From: Corynebacterium vitaeruminis
GTDB lineage: Bacteria > Actinomycetota > Actinomycetes > Mycobacteriales > Mycobacteriaceae
Assembly: GCF_001054325.1 (NCBI RefSeq)
Contig: NZ_JVVM01000025.1
Span: 228,918-292,917, forward strand
Reading direction: 5' to 3'
DNA length: 64,000 nt
The position numbers and the translations under genes are program-made. The notes under the pieces were generated by a model. The model saw nothing but the letters and a program-made list of their open reading frames with translations. It was not told the DNA's origin and did no database searches. Below, piece by piece: positions 18,363 through 27,789 of the stretch (the first letter of the stretch is position 1; every line of letters starts with the position of its first letter).

Positions 18363-19359
18363 TCAACAGGCGACGCACAGCCATCGCTCGACGCTGCTGA
18401 ACTCCCTCCAGCTTGTCGAGGGTACACTCCGGATCCGCAGGCGGCCCCAAATGCGTGCAGCCACGCGGGCACTCGTCCGTCGCCGCCTGGATATCTGGAA
18501 ATGCCGCCAGCAGCGTCTCTGGCGTCACATGAGCCAGCCCAAAGGAACGAATGCCTGGAGTGTCAATAATCCACGATGCCGCATCGTCAGCGCTTTCCGA
18601 CGGCAACACCAGCGCCACCGACTGCGTGGAGGTATGGCGGCCCTTACCCACGCCACTGACTTCTCCGGTCTCCCGGTTGGCTTCGGGAACAATCCGGTTG
18701 ACGAGGGTGGATTTACCCACACCGGAATGCCCAACCAAAGCGGTGACGCGTCCTGGAACATCGATGAGCTCTAGCAGGGGAGCCAGGTCATCATTGATAC
18801 CGCAGACAACGACATCCACTCCCAGCGCGGAGAACTCCCCGGCAAACTCCTGCGGATCGGCAAGATCCGACTTAGTCAGGCAGAGCACCGGGCGGACACC
18901 GCCGGCATAGGCAGCCACCAACGCGCGTTCCACAAAACCGGTGCGGGGCTCAGGATCGGCGACAGCACACACAATGAGCAGCAGGCTGGCATTGGCGACG
19001 ACAATGCGCTCATACGGGTCGTTGTCATCGGCGGTGCGACGCAAAACCGTGCTGCGCTCCGCCAGCTTGACGATTCGGGCCAGTGTTCCCTCACGGCCGC
19101 TGACATCGCCCACGACACCGACGCGGTCACCGACAACGATATTGGTGCGGCCGAGCTCGCGGGCGCGCATGCATGTCACCGCAACATTGGGGTTCCCATC
19201 GAGGACTACCCCCCAACGACCACGGTCTTTGGTCACCACCATGCCCCAGCGAGCGTCGGCGTGGCTGGGGCGATCCTTCGTCCGTGGTCGCGACCCTCTA
19301 CCGGGTCGGATACGTACATCGGACTCGTCCCACTGCCGTCCACGCCTGCGTGCCGCCAC
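18313..19359 (-). CDS. rsgA: Ribosome small subunit GTPase RsgA
   Basis: Circularly permuted GTPase that acts in late 30S assembly. An OB-fold N-terminus is followed by TKSD (G4), then GHSGVGKSTL (G1, about 209-218) and DTPG (G3), the permuted order typical of RsgA. The C-terminal zinc site is seen in ECPRGCTH and ECTLDKLEGV. 348 residues. The GTG start lies 2 bases after the aroA stop, so translation is probably coupled; the downstream clc gene overlaps its end. Confidence 0.94.
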   Translation of the reverse strand: MAARRRGRQWDESDVRIRPGRGSRPRTKDRPSHADARWGMVVTKDRGRWGVVLDGNPNVAVTCMRARELGRTNIVVGDRVGVVGDVSGREGTLARIVKLAERSTVLRRTADDNDPYERIVVANASLLLIVCAVADPEPRTGFVERALVAAYAGGVRPVLCLTKSDLADPQEFAGEFSALGVDVVVCGINDDLAPLLELIDVPGRVTALVGHSGVGKSTLVNRIVPEANRETGEVSGVGKGRHTSTQSVALVLPSESADDAASWIIDTPGIRSFGLAHVTPETLLAAFPDIQAATDECPRGCTHLGPPADPECTLDKLEGVQQRRAMAVRRLLNAIGDNEDWELDIERD

Positions 19360-19361
19360 TA

Positions 19362-20840
19362 TTATTTCCCTGCCTCGGTCTCGTCCCCCATGCCATCGAG
19401 TCGAGCTTCGACGGATTTTTCCAACGAGCGTGGGCTGGGGGAGGCCAGGCCGAGCATCTCCAGCCAGCGCAGGTCGAAGCCAGGCATGGTCTTAGCGGTG
19501 GTACTGATATTTTCGACTTCCACGCCCTCCGTGCGCAGGCCAACAATGGCACCGGCAGTGGCCATGCGGTGGTCGGCGTAGCTGTGCCAGAGGCCACCGT
19601 GGAGCGGAACGGGGTCAATCGCAATGCCGTCGTCAAGCTCGGTGGCGCGACCGCCGAGACGGTTGATTTCCGTGGTGAGCGCGGCGAGACGGTTGGTTTC
19701 GTGCCCGCGCAGGTGTGCGATGCCCGTCAGCTCGGTGTGGGTGGTAGCCAGGGCGGCGATGGCGGCGACCGTTGGGGTCAGCTCGCCAATCTCGGACATG
19801 TCCATCGTGACACCTCGCAGCTCCGAGGGGTTCGGGCCTACGACGGTAAGGCTGGTACGGCCACCCTCGTGACGGTTGAACGTCACGGTAGCGCCCATGT
19901 CGGTGAGGATGTCGCGAATGCGGTCGCCTGGCTGCGTGGTGTGCTCCGGCCAGTCGGGCACGGTCACGCTGCCACCCGTGACAGCCGCGGCGGCCAAGAA
20001 GGCGGCGGCGTTGGATAGATCGGGCTCGACCTGCCAGGTGCGACCCATCATTTCGGTGGGGTGAATGGTGAACGTCGTGCGCGACCCCTCAGGAGTATCG
20101 GTCGTGGTCTCGTCGACCTGCACACCGGCCTCGCGGAGCATGTCCAGTGTCATGTCGATGTGCGGGCGGGAAGGAATCTCACCAGTCGGGCGCAGCACCA
20201 GGCCACGGCCATAGCGCGGAGCCGACAGCAGCAGACCCGAGACGAACTGGCTCGAAGCCGAAGCATCAATTTCCACCTCGCCGCCGATATCCGGCAGGTC
20301 CTGCTCCTGGACCGAGTCACCCAGGCGATTGCCCTGGTTCGGCCCCTGCGGATTGACCGTGAAAGGAAGGCCATCGCCAGCGATGTTTACGCCAAGGCTG
20401 CGCAGCGCATCCAGCACGGCCGACATCGGACGAGCCTTGGCCTCTACGTCACCTTCGAAGAACACCGAGCCCTGCGCAAGAGCAGCGATAGGCGGCACAA
20501 AGCGCATAACCGTACCTGCGAGACCACATTCCACAACACCCCCGCGGAGGATGCGCGGAGTGACGTGCAGCGTGTGATTCGGGGCACCCGAGTATGTCGA
20601 GTCGGCACTGATGTCAGTTCCCAGGGCCTGCAGTGCGCGAATCATAAGATCGGTATCGCGAGAGCGCAGAGCACCATGGATAACCGATGGTGTCGAGGAC
20701 AGTGCCGCAAGGACCAGGGCACGGTTCGTAATCGACTTCGAGCCGGCAATCTGCACCGTGGCGCTAAAGGGCTGTTGACCGGATTCGGCACCGTCGACAC
20801 TTACGGTAGGGGCGGACCAATTCTGATTTTGGGAACACAC
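19362..20840 (-). CDS. aroA: 3-phosphoshikimate 1-carboxyvinyltransferase (EPSP synthase)
   Basis: Shikimate-pathway enzyme joining PEP to shikimate 3-phosphate. Hallmarks are the N-terminal [42 protein letters not shown] and the C-terminal [14 protein letters not shown] chose GTG 20840 because it places GSKS about 35 residues from the N-terminus, as in related corynebacteria; the open frame runs further upstream into the divergent SRAP gene without conserved sequence. This gives 492 residues, somewhat long because of the C-terminal extension. Confidence 0.93.
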   Translation of the reverse strand: MCSQNQNWSAPTVSVDGAESGQQPFSATVQIAGSKSITNRALVLAALSSTPSVIHGALRSRDTDLMIRALQALGTDISADSTYSGAPNHTLHVTPRILRGGVVECGLAGTVMRFVPPIAALAQGSVFFEGDVEAKARPMSAVLDALRSLGVNIAGDGLPFTVNPQGPNQGNRLGDSVQEQDLPDIGGEVEIDASASSQFVSGLLLSAPRYGRGLVLRPTGEIPSRPHIDMTLDMLREAGVQVDETTTDTPEGSRTTFTIHPTEMMGRTWQVEPDLSNAAAFLAAAAVTGGSVTVPDWPEHTTQPGDRIRDILTDMGATVTFNRHEGGRTSLTVVGPNPSELRGVTMDMSEIGELTPTVAAIAALATTHTELTGIAHLRGHETNRLAALTTEINRLGGRATELDDGIAIDPVPLHGGLWHSYADHRMATAGAIVGLRTEGVEVENISTTAKTMPGFDLRWLEMLGLASPSPRSLEKSVEARLDGMGDETEAGK

Positions 20841-20910
20841 ATAACCAATTATGGAACACTTCCACTCCAGACCTCGACTAGAGGGGGAGTTACCGGCACA
20901 ATCAGTTGGT

Positions 20911-21606
20911 ATGTGTGGTCGTTTCGTCAATTTCACCGTCGCCGAAAAGTTGCTCAGTATCACCGCTGACATCCCCGGTTTGGCGCCCGTGCGTGGCGAC
21001 GGCCCGTTGCCCACCGCTCGCTACAACATCGGCCCGACCATGCCGATTGTTGCGCTTGCCCGCGAGCATCCCGGTCGCACAGGTACCATTGCCGCCACTG
21101 TGCGCTGGGGCTTGATTCCGCAGTGGGCCCGCGAAATTCCAACGACACCTTTCTTTAATGCCCGCGCGGAAACCTGGCAGTCCAAGCCGACTTTCCGGGA
21201 CGGCCTGCCCTGTGCAATCCCCATGAATGGTTGGTACGAGTGGAAGGATCGCCAACCCTACTTCGTCAGCTTCGGCGAGGACGCGCCACTATTCACCGTC
21301 GCGGGTTTGTGGGCACGCTGGGGCGATATCGTCTCGGCCACGATTCTCACCACCGATGCTGTGGGACAGCTCGGGAATCTGCATCATCGTATGCCTCGCG
21401 TGCTTGCCGACGACGAAGTCAGCGACTGGCTGGATTTCTCGGCCTGGGCAGCAGACGGAGATGTCGGTATGACCCGTGCGGAGGTGGTGGACAAGCTGTC
21501 CATCCGGCCAGTAAATCGCGCCGTCGGTAACGTTGCGAATGAAGGTGCGCAGTTGCTGGATGTGGCCGACGGTGCAGAACCCGACCAGGACGAGGAGCTG
21601 TTTTAG
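20911..21606 (+). CDS. SRAP-family (YedK/HMCES) abasic-site protein
   Basis: Crosslinks to abasic sites in single-stranded DNA through a catalytic N-terminal cysteine. MCGRF begins at ATG 20911, putting Cys2 at the new N-terminus once Met is removed; in-frame codons upstream are ignored for this reason. The family residues in [14 protein letters not shown] and LHHRMP are present. 231 residues, cytoplasmic. It is divergent from aroA with 70 bases between starts. A link to DNA damage is family knowledge; no clear SOS box is seen. Confidence 0.92.
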   Translation: MCGRFVNFTVAEKLLSITADIPGLAPVRGDGPLPTARYNIGPTMPIVALAREHPGRTGTIAATVRWGLIPQWAREIPTTPFFNARAETWQSKPTFRDGLPCAIPMNGWYEWKDRQPYFVSFGEDAPLFTVAGLWARWGDIVSATILTTDAVGQLGNLHHRMPRVLADDEVSDWLDFSAWAADGDVGMTRAEVVDKLSIRPVNRAVGNVANEGAQLLDVADGAEPDQDEELF

Positions 21607-21693
21607 AGTTGGTCTAGGGCTGTTTTAGTGATGCTTTAGGGCTGGTCTAGGACTGGGGTCTAGCGGGAGGAGGTTGCTGGAGTAGCCGCGGGG

Positions 21694-22215
21694 CTATCGG
21701 GCGATGTCGGCGACCGTGGCGTCGCAAAGCGAAATCAGATCGGTGGGGGACAGTTCGATGTCCCACCCGCGGCGACCACCGGAGACGAACACAGTGTCAG
21801 CGAGAGTGGCTGTCTCATCAATGACGGTGGGGAGCTTGCGGCGACCACCGAGTGGGGAGATGCCGCCGGGGACGTAGCCGGTGGTGAGTGACGCGTCATG
21901 CGGGTCAGCCATCGTGGCCTTGGAAGCGCCGAGAGCTGCGGCGGCGGCCTTGAGGTTGAGCATTCCGGTGGCGGGGACGACGGCAATTGCTAGCCCAGTG
22001 CGTTTGCCGGATAGCTCAATGATGAGAGTTTTAAAGATGCGTTCGGGCTCGATGCCGAGGTGCTCGAGTAGCCAGGAGGCGGCCTCTTCGCCGAAGTTGT
22101 CGCTGCCGTGGGGGAACTGGTGGACGTGGAAATCGATTCCGGCGTTCTGGCAGACGGCGATGGCTGGGGTGGCGGCCGCGGGTTTTTTAGCGGACTTCTT
22201 CGACATGGTTTCCAT
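21694..22215 (-). CDS. ybaK: YbaK/EbsC-type Cys-tRNA(Pro) deacylase
   Basis: 173 residues of the YbaK/ProX family, which hydrolyses mischarged Cys-tRNA(Pro). Visible family features are FKTLIIELSG, AVVPATGMLNLK, GYVPGGISPLGG and FVSGGRRGWDIELSP. A lysine- and alanine-rich N-terminus precedes the domain. Cytoplasmic. It diverges from sigH. Confidence 0.92.
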   Translation of the reverse strand: METMSKKSAKKPAAATPAIAVCQNAGIDFHVHQFPHGSDNFGEEAASWLLEHLGIEPERIFKTLIIELSGKRTGLAIAVVPATGMLNLKAAAAALGASKATMADPHDASLTTGYVPGGISPLGGRRKLPTVIDETATLADTVFVSGGRRGWDIELSPTDLISLCDATVADIAR

Positions 22216-22304
22216 CGTTGCACACTGGCTTTGTCACGCTACGAATCGCCTGGCTACGTGGGGTCTGGCTGAGTCCGGTGTGAGGATGTTTTAGGATAGG
22301 TAGC

Positions 22305-22934
22305 ATGTCAGGTGATCAGACAGGAACATCGGCCGTCCGGACTGATGAGTCGGATGAAGAGCTTGCGCAGCGCTTTGAGCGTGATGCCATGCCGCTTTTG
22401 GACCAACTCTATGGAGCGGCGCTGCGGATGACACGCAACCCCGCCGATGCCGAAGACCTGGTGCAGGAGACCTATATCAAGGCTTTTCAGGGCTTCCGCT
22501 CTTATAAGCCGGGCACGAATCTAAAGGCGTGGCTCTACCGTATTTTGACGAATGCGTACATCAATAACTATCGCAAGGCGCAGCGCCGTCCTGCTGAGTA
22601 TGCCACCGATGACATCACGGATTCGCAGATTGCGGAAACCGCATCGCACACTTCAGTTGGGCTTCGCTCTGCTGAGATAGAAGCGCTGGAGAAGCTTCCT
22701 GACGAGGAAATTCGGGACGCTTTAATGAGTCTTAAAGAGGACTACCGGATGGTGGTCTACTACGCCGATGTCGAAGGATTGCCCTACAAGGAAATCGCCG
22801 AAATCATGGGCACTCCCATCGGAACTGTCATGAGTCGGCTCCACCGTGGAAGAAAACAGCTCCGAGACGCGTTGCATAACGTAGCTGTGGAACGTGGATT
22901 CTTGAAAGAAGAGAAGGGAGATTCTCCGCGATGA
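22305..22934 (+). CDS. sigH: ECF sigma factor SigH (SigR-like)
   Basis: Group 4 sigma factor, 209 residues, governing the thiol-oxidative and heat stress response. Region 2 covers about 25-95 ([14 protein letters not shown] and [15 protein letters not shown]). Region 4 has a helix-turn-helix at about 160-195 ([19 protein letters not shown]). The next gene, an anti-sigma factor, overlaps by 4 bases (ATGA), the expected coupling for a sigma/anti-sigma pair. A whiB gene lies nearby on the other strand, as in C. glutamicum (sigH/whcE). Confidence 0.95.
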   Translation: MSGDQTGTSAVRTDESDEELAQRFERDAMPLLDQLYGAALRMTRNPADAEDLVQETYIKAFQGFRSYKPGTNLKAWLYRILTNAYINNYRKAQRRPAEYATDDITDSQIAETASHTSVGLRSAEIEALEKLPDEEIRDALMSLKEDYRMVVYYADVEGLPYKEIAEIMGTPIGTVMSRLHRGRKQLRDALHNVAVERGFLKEEKGDSPR

Positions 22935-23239
22935 GCCGAGAGTCGAGCCAAGATATGGAGCAGATGCCAGAGCGTGGACACGCCTGTGAAGATGCTTTCT
23001 GTCAGGACGTCCACTCGCGCCTACATGCATTTTTGGATGGCGAGTGCGATCCGGAGGAGCGCCGCTTTCTCGAGGAGCACATTCACAAATGTCCGCAGTG
23101 CTTGGAAGAATTCGGTTCCGAGCAGGCTATCCGACGGCTGCTGCGCCGGTGCTGTCAGCAACCTGCCCCTGAGGACCTCCGCCAGCGCATCACTACTCGG
23201 ATTCGCGTGTCCTATACGCGGGTGGAATACCGCAGGTAG
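22931..23239 (+). CDS. rshA: Zinc-containing anti-sigma factor RshA
   Basis: 102-residue ZAS-type redox-sensitive anti-sigma factor. The H-x3-C-x2-C motif is H50-C54-C57 (HIHKCPQC), and further Cys and His residues precede it (C19, C24, H28). In the family, disulphide stress releases zinc and frees the sigma factor. It overlaps sigH by 4 bases and is followed by a strong terminator. The extra C-terminal cysteines (LLRRCCQQ) are worth noting. Confidence 0.93.
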   Translation: MSRESSQDMEQMPERGHACEDAFCQDVHSRLHAFLDGECDPEERRFLEEHIHKCPQCLEEFGSEQAIRRLLRRCCQQPAPEDLRQRITTRIRVSYTRVEYRR

Positions 23240-23312
23240 TTGCTGGCGGCTAGCTATTGGCGCATATTCTTTTGATGCGTAATGCGAAGATGCGTAATGC
23301 GAAATACGGAAA

Positions 23313-23348
23313 ATCCCAGGTCACGGTGATGTGGCCTGGGATATTTTT
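23313..23348 (+). terminator. Terminator of the sigH-rshA operon
   Basis: ATCCCAGG..CAC (from 23313) pairs with GTG.CCTGGGAT (to 23342), with one mismatch, and is followed by ATTTTTG. It lies about 75 bases after the rshA stop and also faces the end of the tRNA gene on the other strand. Confidence 0.8.
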
Positions 23349-23361
23349 GTGGAGCTATTTG

Positions 23362-23434
23362 TGGAGCTAAGGGGAATCGAACCCCTGACCTTCGCATTGC
23401 GAACGCGACGCTCTACCAACTGAGCTATAGCCCC
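23362..23434 (-). tRNA. tRNA-Ala (anticodon CGC)
   Basis: The reverse strand folds into a complete 73-base cloverleaf: acceptor GGGGCTA/TAGCTCC, D arm GCTC/GAGC, anticodon loop TTCGCAA (anticodon CGC, Ala) and T arm AGGGG/CCCCT. The G3-U70 pair, the identity element of tRNA-Ala, is present. CCA is not encoded. Confidence 0.96.
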
Positions 23435-23592
23435 ATTGCTTTTGAGTAACCTGACTTGAGCTGTTGTAAAAGCTCTATTTTTAGACGCTACTCCGATGGG
23501 GTTTGGGCACCAAACCCGCTGGTAAGGATTCCGCGGAGGGGTGATCCTGAAAAGCGAAGATGAGGTACTGAAGAGGTATAAAGAGGTATAGA

Positions 23593-23662
23593 AAGTGACC
23601 TAGTTTATGGCAAAAATTTGCGGGTGAATTCAATTCACGTGCCATAAACCTAGTCAGTTTCA
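23593..23662. repeat. Dispersed palindromic repeat, copy C
   Basis: TTTATGGC (23604-23611) pairs with GCCATAAA (23641-23648), flanked by CCTAG on both sides. Inside lies a perfect odd palindrome, GTGAATT-C-AATTCAC (23624-23638). It shares AGTGACCT, TTAT..CAAAAAT and the right-hand CAGTTTCA with copies A and B. The loop content differs from those copies. Confidence 0.65.
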
Positions 23663-23811
23663 GATCTGCTACCCGTTGAGGTATCCGTTGGAGGCATAAA
23701 AACTCCACCCCACTGAATCGGCGCGGTACCGACGCGGTGGGGTGGAGTAAGGTGTCCTAGCCAGTGATAGCTAAGACTGCTGCAACTAAGGGCAACTTAG
23801 CTGTTCATAAC

Positions 23812-23886
23812 TTAGCTGTTCGGACGCTTGCCGTGGTTAGCCTTGTTCTTACGGCGGTCCTTGCGCTTACGGCCACGCTTGCTCAT
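23812..23886 (-). CDS. 50S ribosomal protein bL37
   Basis: A 24-residue, highly basic protein, MSKRGRKRKDRRKN...HGKRPNS, matching the actinobacterial small ribosomal protein bL37 found in mycobacterial ribosome structures. The ending KANHGKRPN is the strongest signature. AGAGAG lies about 8 bases upstream of the ATG. It lies downstream of whiB on the same strand. Confidence 0.88.
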   Translation of the reverse strand: MSKRGRKRKDRRKNKANHGKRPNS

Positions 23887-23975
23887 AGCTGGGCTCTCTT
23901 TCTATCGGATTAAACAGGTATCAACCGGTATAGATTACATGGTAACCGCGTAACCCTATTAATTAGACCGGGGTA

Positions 23976-24245
23976 TTAGACTGCGGTGCTGGTGCGAGTG
24001 CGGCGAGTGCGACCGCGGTTACGACGGCGCTTCAGTGCACGACGCTCATCCTCGCTCATGCCGCCCCAAACGCCGGCATCCTGGCCGGTCTCAAGTGCCC
24101 AGGCCAAACACTGGGCAGTAACAGGGCAGCGGTTGCAAACGACCTTGGCCTTTGCAATCTGTGCGAGAGCCGGGCCGGAGTTACCGACCGGGAAGAACAG
24201 CTCCGGATCCTCTTCACGACAAACGGCCTTGTGACGCCAATCCAT
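23976..24245 (-). CDS. WhiB-family iron-sulfur transcription regulator
   Basis: 89 residues. Cysteines C9, C37, C40 and C46 can hold a [4Fe-4S] cluster; GVWGG at about 58-62 and a basic Arg-rich tail complete the WhiB pattern. It most resembles the WhiB1/WhcE branch. In C. glutamicum whcE lies beside sigH and acts in oxidative stress; the same neighbourhood is seen here. AGGAG lies 7 bases before the ATG. Its upstream region is long and carries hairpins. Confidence 0.93.
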   Translation of the reverse strand: MDWRHKAVCREEDPELFFPVGNSGPALAQIAKAKVVCNRCPVTAQCLAWALETGQDAGVWGGMSEDERRALKRRRNRGRTRRTRTSTAV

Positions 24246-24730
24246 GACATACTCCTAAAACATTGCGAGCCCCGGGTGAGGGCTGGGTTAAATTTCCTTG
24301 CGGGAAGGCAGCTCCGGAAATGGATTTCGCCAGACGCGACGAATCGCCGAATCTCAACGAGGGGTGGGGTTCATTCCCGGGTGCCCAGGGGTATTAGGCG
24401 TCTTGGGAGACCTACCTGTTTCGTCGCCCATGCGAGTTGGAAAGGTAGTGGGTTCTCACCAAAGAGTTCGCGCCTAAAAAGGCGAGACTTGCATGCTTGC
24501 ACATTTAATGAACTGCATGCCTGTCTCGCTGACGATTTACATGTTTTCACGACTGGGTCGGTTCGTAAAGAGCAAAATGAATAAAAGTGCCAAACCTCAC
24601 AGAAAAGTGAAGTTTTGGTTAAAACGCCAGGTCAAAACTAGCCTCTTGTGGGGGTGATTTTAGTTTTGGTAATTGCAGTAGTAAGGGTGTATGGCGCATT
24701 TTTGTTGGCCTGTCAGTAATCAATCGCAGT
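24246..24730. other. 485-base region upstream of whiB, with a long hairpin
   Basis: No gene is supported. A small CGCCT/AGGCG hairpin lies at 24471-24484. A larger one spans 24482-24529, in which GCGAGAC..GCATGC pairs with GCATGC..GTCTCGC with two internal mismatches around an 18-base loop. The region lies between the ends of the lipid kinase gene and the start of whiB, so it could be a whiB leader, a small RNA or a terminator. Confidence 0.5.
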
Positions 24731-25846
24731 TTAAGTATGTGTTGCTTCCATCTTTTGATTAGTGCTGAACAGTCGGCGGGTGCGATCTATGACCCTTTTG
24801 GTTGCCACAATGAGCAAACGTTCGTCTACAGGACGAGTAGCGACCTTCTGGGTGAACTGTGCCTCAGTGTGATCGTCGGCACGCGCCACGAAATTGATAG
24901 CACCCTGCTGAACTCGGATGTTGAGGCAGTCGCGCTGATCGATATATTCGCCGTCCAGCTGGAGGCGAAGTGGAGTCGTAGCGGTGAGCTGGATTTCTTG
25001 GGCGTTGTCGATGCGTCGTTCGCGGTCCGCTACGTGGAAGGGAGAACGCAGACGGGTGAAGAAACCAGCCAAATTGGCAGCGGCTACGAGTCCCGTCACG
25101 CCCTTTAAAGAAGTGAAGCCATAAAAGCCCAGGCCCTTGCGTAGAGAAACAGTGGGGTTGGTGACGATGGGTAGGTCGCCGAGGAATGTCCATGGATTGG
25201 AATTGGACACCACGGCCATTGCGAGATCGCGGCCGAACTTCTTGCCGTCGACAGTTGCGGTGATTTGTGGTGGATTGGCGCGCAACTCGTTCCATGCGGT
25301 GAAAACTGCCGGCAAATAGCGGATGGCTTTGGCGCGGGTGCCGTTTTGTCGGAGTTGTTCCATGGTGGCAATGACTTCAGCATCGATGCCGATACCGGCA
25401 TTGACAACGAAACACCGATCCGCTGCATGCCCAACGCTGATAGTGCTGTGGGTTCGGGAGCGTAGCAGGCCTGCGATATACCACGCGGCGTCGACGGGGT
25501 CGCGAGGAATCCCCAGCGCTCCTGCCAATACATTGGCGCTGCCGGTGGGGATCGCTGCGATGGCAGGCAGTTCAGTAGCGGGCAGCGCCGAGAAGGGGTT
25601 GGAGTTCATGAGTCCGTTGACAATCTCATTAATGGTTCCGTCGCCGCCGAGAGAAATAATGACGTCGTAATCGCGGACCGTTATTCCCGCCACCATATCC
25701 GCGGCATGGCCGGGGTAAGCAGTGAACATGGACGTCAAGTGAATCCCCTCGACCGAGCGAAGCGCCCGCACAATGCCGGGCATGCGTCGAGCAGTGTTAC
25801 TGGTCGAGTTCGGATTGGAGATTAGCAACGCGCGCACAGGCACCAA
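24731..25846 (-). CDS. Diacylglycerol/lipid kinase family protein
   Basis: 371 residues of the DAGK catalytic family. The N-terminus LLISNPNSTSNTARR and the motif ISLGGDGTINEIVNGLM (about 83-99) are diagnostic for ATP binding, and LQLDGEYI occurs near the C-terminus. It phosphorylates a lipid such as diacylglycerol; the true substrate cannot be read from sequence. No membrane segment. A GTG start is used. Confidence 0.9.
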   Translation of the reverse strand: MVPVRALLISNPNSTSNTARRMPGIVRALRSVEGIHLTSMFTAYPGHAADMVAGITVRDYDVIISLGGDGTINEIVNGLMNSNPFSALPATELPAIAAIPTGSANVLAGALGIPRDPVDAAWYIAGLLRSRTHSTISVGHAADRCFVVNAGIGIDAEVIATMEQLRQNGTRAKAIRYLPAVFTAWNELRANPPQITATVDGKKFGRDLAMAVVSNSNPWTFLGDLPIVTNPTVSLRKGLGFYGFTSLKGVTGLVAAANLAGFFTRLRSPFHVADRERRIDNAQEIQLTATTPLRLQLDGEYIDQRDCLNIRVQQGAINFVARADDHTEAQFTQKVATRPVDERLLIVATKRVIDRTRRLFSTNQKMEATHT

Positions 25847-25937
25847 GATTAGTGCATGAGCAGACTTGCGATGGGTGCATTAGCCGACTTGCCTCCGAGG
25901 TGTATTCATCAGTTCGCGCCGGGCTAACATGTAGGAC

Positions 25938-26396
25938 GTGAGTAACCAGAAAAACAGCAGCAATGCGCCCAAATCACGTACTACCGATCAGCTTGCGGCG
26001 GCCGAAGGGCCGATGGCCGCGCCTCAGGTTGTTATGGTCGGCGCGTGGATCGGTGTCGCCGAATGCGTCCTCGGCCTGGGCTACGGAGTCTTCCTTTTGA
26101 TTCGTGATTTGATGGGCTACCGCGATGAGGCAGCAGTCATTTCCGGCTGGGGTACCGCGCTGTGGTTCCTTCTGATTTTCGGTGCAGTCCTTGCAGGCGC
26201 GATTATGTTGCTGCGCGGTGCCCGTTGGGGACGCGGACCGATTATTATGCTCAACCTCTGCTTGCTGGGTGTGGCCTATTACATGTTCCGCTCGAGCGCG
26301 TTTCTGCTTGCCCTGCCAACAGCGACAGCTTCAATTGTGGCGCTGGCCTGTATGTTTAGCCCGAAAGCGATTGACTGGGCTGCACGCTCGTTTTAA
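25938..26396 (+). CDS. Four-helix membrane protein of unknown function
   Basis: 152 residues. A polar N-terminus (about 1-25) is followed by four hydrophobic segments at about 30-55, 72-92, 100-118 and 122-140. I do not recognise the family beyond similar small corynebacterial membrane proteins. GTG start. It diverges from the lipid kinase and converges with the Rv3212-like gene, sharing a few bases at the stops. Confidence 0.8.
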   Translation: MSNQKNSSNAPKSRTTDQLAAAEGPMAAPQVVMVGAWIGVAECVLGLGYGVFLLIRDLMGYRDEAAVISGWGTALWFLLIFGAVLAGAIMLLRGARWGRGPIIMLNLCLLGVAYYMFRSSAFLLALPTATASIVALACMFSPKAIDWAARSF

Positions 26397-27724
26397 ATCT
26401 CGATGGCGAACGCGTCCACAGACTGACCGCGCTGAACCAGTAGCGTGTCACCGACAACCGCGAGTTGCACAGGTGATTCTGGATTATTCGCCCTATCTAG
26501 ATGAGTGGACTTCGCAGCTGTAGGCACCGGTAGTGTGTCGATAATTTCAAGGGTTGTGGCATTCAATACCGCGATTCCGTCGCCGACTGGCATAAAAATA
26601 TGTTCACCCCACGGAGCTGGGGTGCCGGTGGCCTCGGGAAACTCGAACGTCGGCGTCAGGGTACTCGGTCGGAAGCCAAGTAAACCCCGTGGCGACCACC
26701 ACGTCATGTGATGGGGAAGGTCTGTTGTAAAAGGCACACGCGGTGCATCGTCGGCGGAGTTAGCTTCAGTCGGTGCCGAACGCAGGCTGGTCTCGTTCAG
26801 CGCCAGTTTAGTTAGCATCGTGCCGTCCATACGAAAAACGCGGATGCGATTATCTGACAGCACCGCCGCAGTGTCTTGACCAATCGAGATCAGCGACATA
26901 TCTGCAGTCACTGGGCCAAGGTCAATATCGCTCTTGACCTCCGGTTTCCGGGATTCTTCCGGGTTCGCCTCCTGCATGACCAGGCGTCCGTGACCATCGC
27001 AGTTGTTTACGACCGCCAGCAGCTCCACGCGGGTGAGCGCACTGATAATCGAGCACTCTGGATGTGGCTGCATCTCCGGTTCCGGAGATGCTGGAACCTT
27101 GCCGTACTCGACTACTCGTACCAGGTCAGAGCGCCACAGTTCTAGGAGGCCAGAGTCATAGACACCCGCGTATGTATTCGACCGCACGGCGGCAGGGCTG
27201 TCAGCCGCAATTGATTTACGGGTCGCGACATACTGGCCCGAGTCCGGCTTCAGTGCAACAGTCTCACCGCAGCCGGCTGCTCCACGAAAAGTCGCGAAAA
27301 CCTGGCCATCACTGCCCGAGAGCGCACACAGCGGAATATTTCGCCGATAGTGCCAGCGCTCCGTGCCGTCGTTAAGCGAGATTGCGCGCACGCCCTTGTC
27401 TTCGGCGACAATGAGTGACGTGTCCATCACCAGTGGTGTCGGAGAGACGGTGTGTGCGCCTGTGCTTGCCGACGATTCGGTGGACCACACCGGACGGAGA
27501 GTATGTGGCATTGCCTCTGGATCATTGGCAGCAGGAGCCTGCGTTGCGGAGCTGGCAGGAGCCGTCGTTTCACTGCGGTCGACCTTGCGAGCCGGGGAAA
27601 CGGCCCATGTCCAACCGATGACTAGAACTACGGCGATGATGAGAATTGCCGATGCGATTCGATTGCGACGCAGTCGAGTCTCTGCAGCGGTGGTCTCAGC
27701 GTTGGCTTTTGGTGACTGCGGCAC
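26393..27724 (-). CDS. Membrane-anchored beta-propeller protein (Rv3212-like)
   Basis: 443 residues. One membrane segment (about 25-45) follows a basic cytoplasmic N-terminus, then an Ala/Thr/Ser-rich linker, then a PQQ-like beta-propeller (AISLNDGTERWHYRR; ALKPDSGQYVATRK). Two cysteine-containing loops (IPLCALSG and GAAGCGETV) resemble the Rv3212 family, and the neighbouring DEAD-box helicase matches Rv3211. Probably exposed outside the membrane; function unknown. Confidence 0.8.
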   Translation of the reverse strand: MPQSPKANAETTAAETRLRRNRIASAILIIAVVLVIGWTWAVSPARKVDRSETTAPASSATQAPAANDPEAMPHTLRPVWSTESSASTGAHTVSPTPLVMDTSLIVAEDKGVRAISLNDGTERWHYRRNIPLCALSGSDGQVFATFRGAAGCGETVALKPDSGQYVATRKSIAADSPAAVRSNTYAGVYDSGLLELWRSDLVRVVEYGKVPASPEPEMQPHPECSIISALTRVELLAVVNNCDGHGRLVMQEANPEESRKPEVKSDIDLGPVTADMSLISIGQDTAAVLSDNRIRVFRMDGTMLTKLALNETSLRSAPTEANSADDAPRVPFTTDLPHHMTWWSPRGLLGFRPSTLTPTFEFPEATGTPAPWGEHIFMPVGDGIAVLNATTLEIIDTLPVPTAAKSTHLDRANNPESPVQLAVVGDTLLVQRGQSVDAFAIEI

Positions 27725-27789
27725 AGTTGGAATGTCCTGTCGACGAATGGTCGTGGGGGAGGGAGAGGCGAATTGGCGTGCGCAGCAGC

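Noticed and set aside
23481..23708. 75-residue minus-strand frame over repeat copy C
   Set aside because: It spans the palindromic repeat and lacks a ribosome site and conserved motifs.
24320..24400. SigH-type promoter upstream of whiB
   Set aside because: GGGAAT and CGTT elements occur, but they are too close together for the known spacing.
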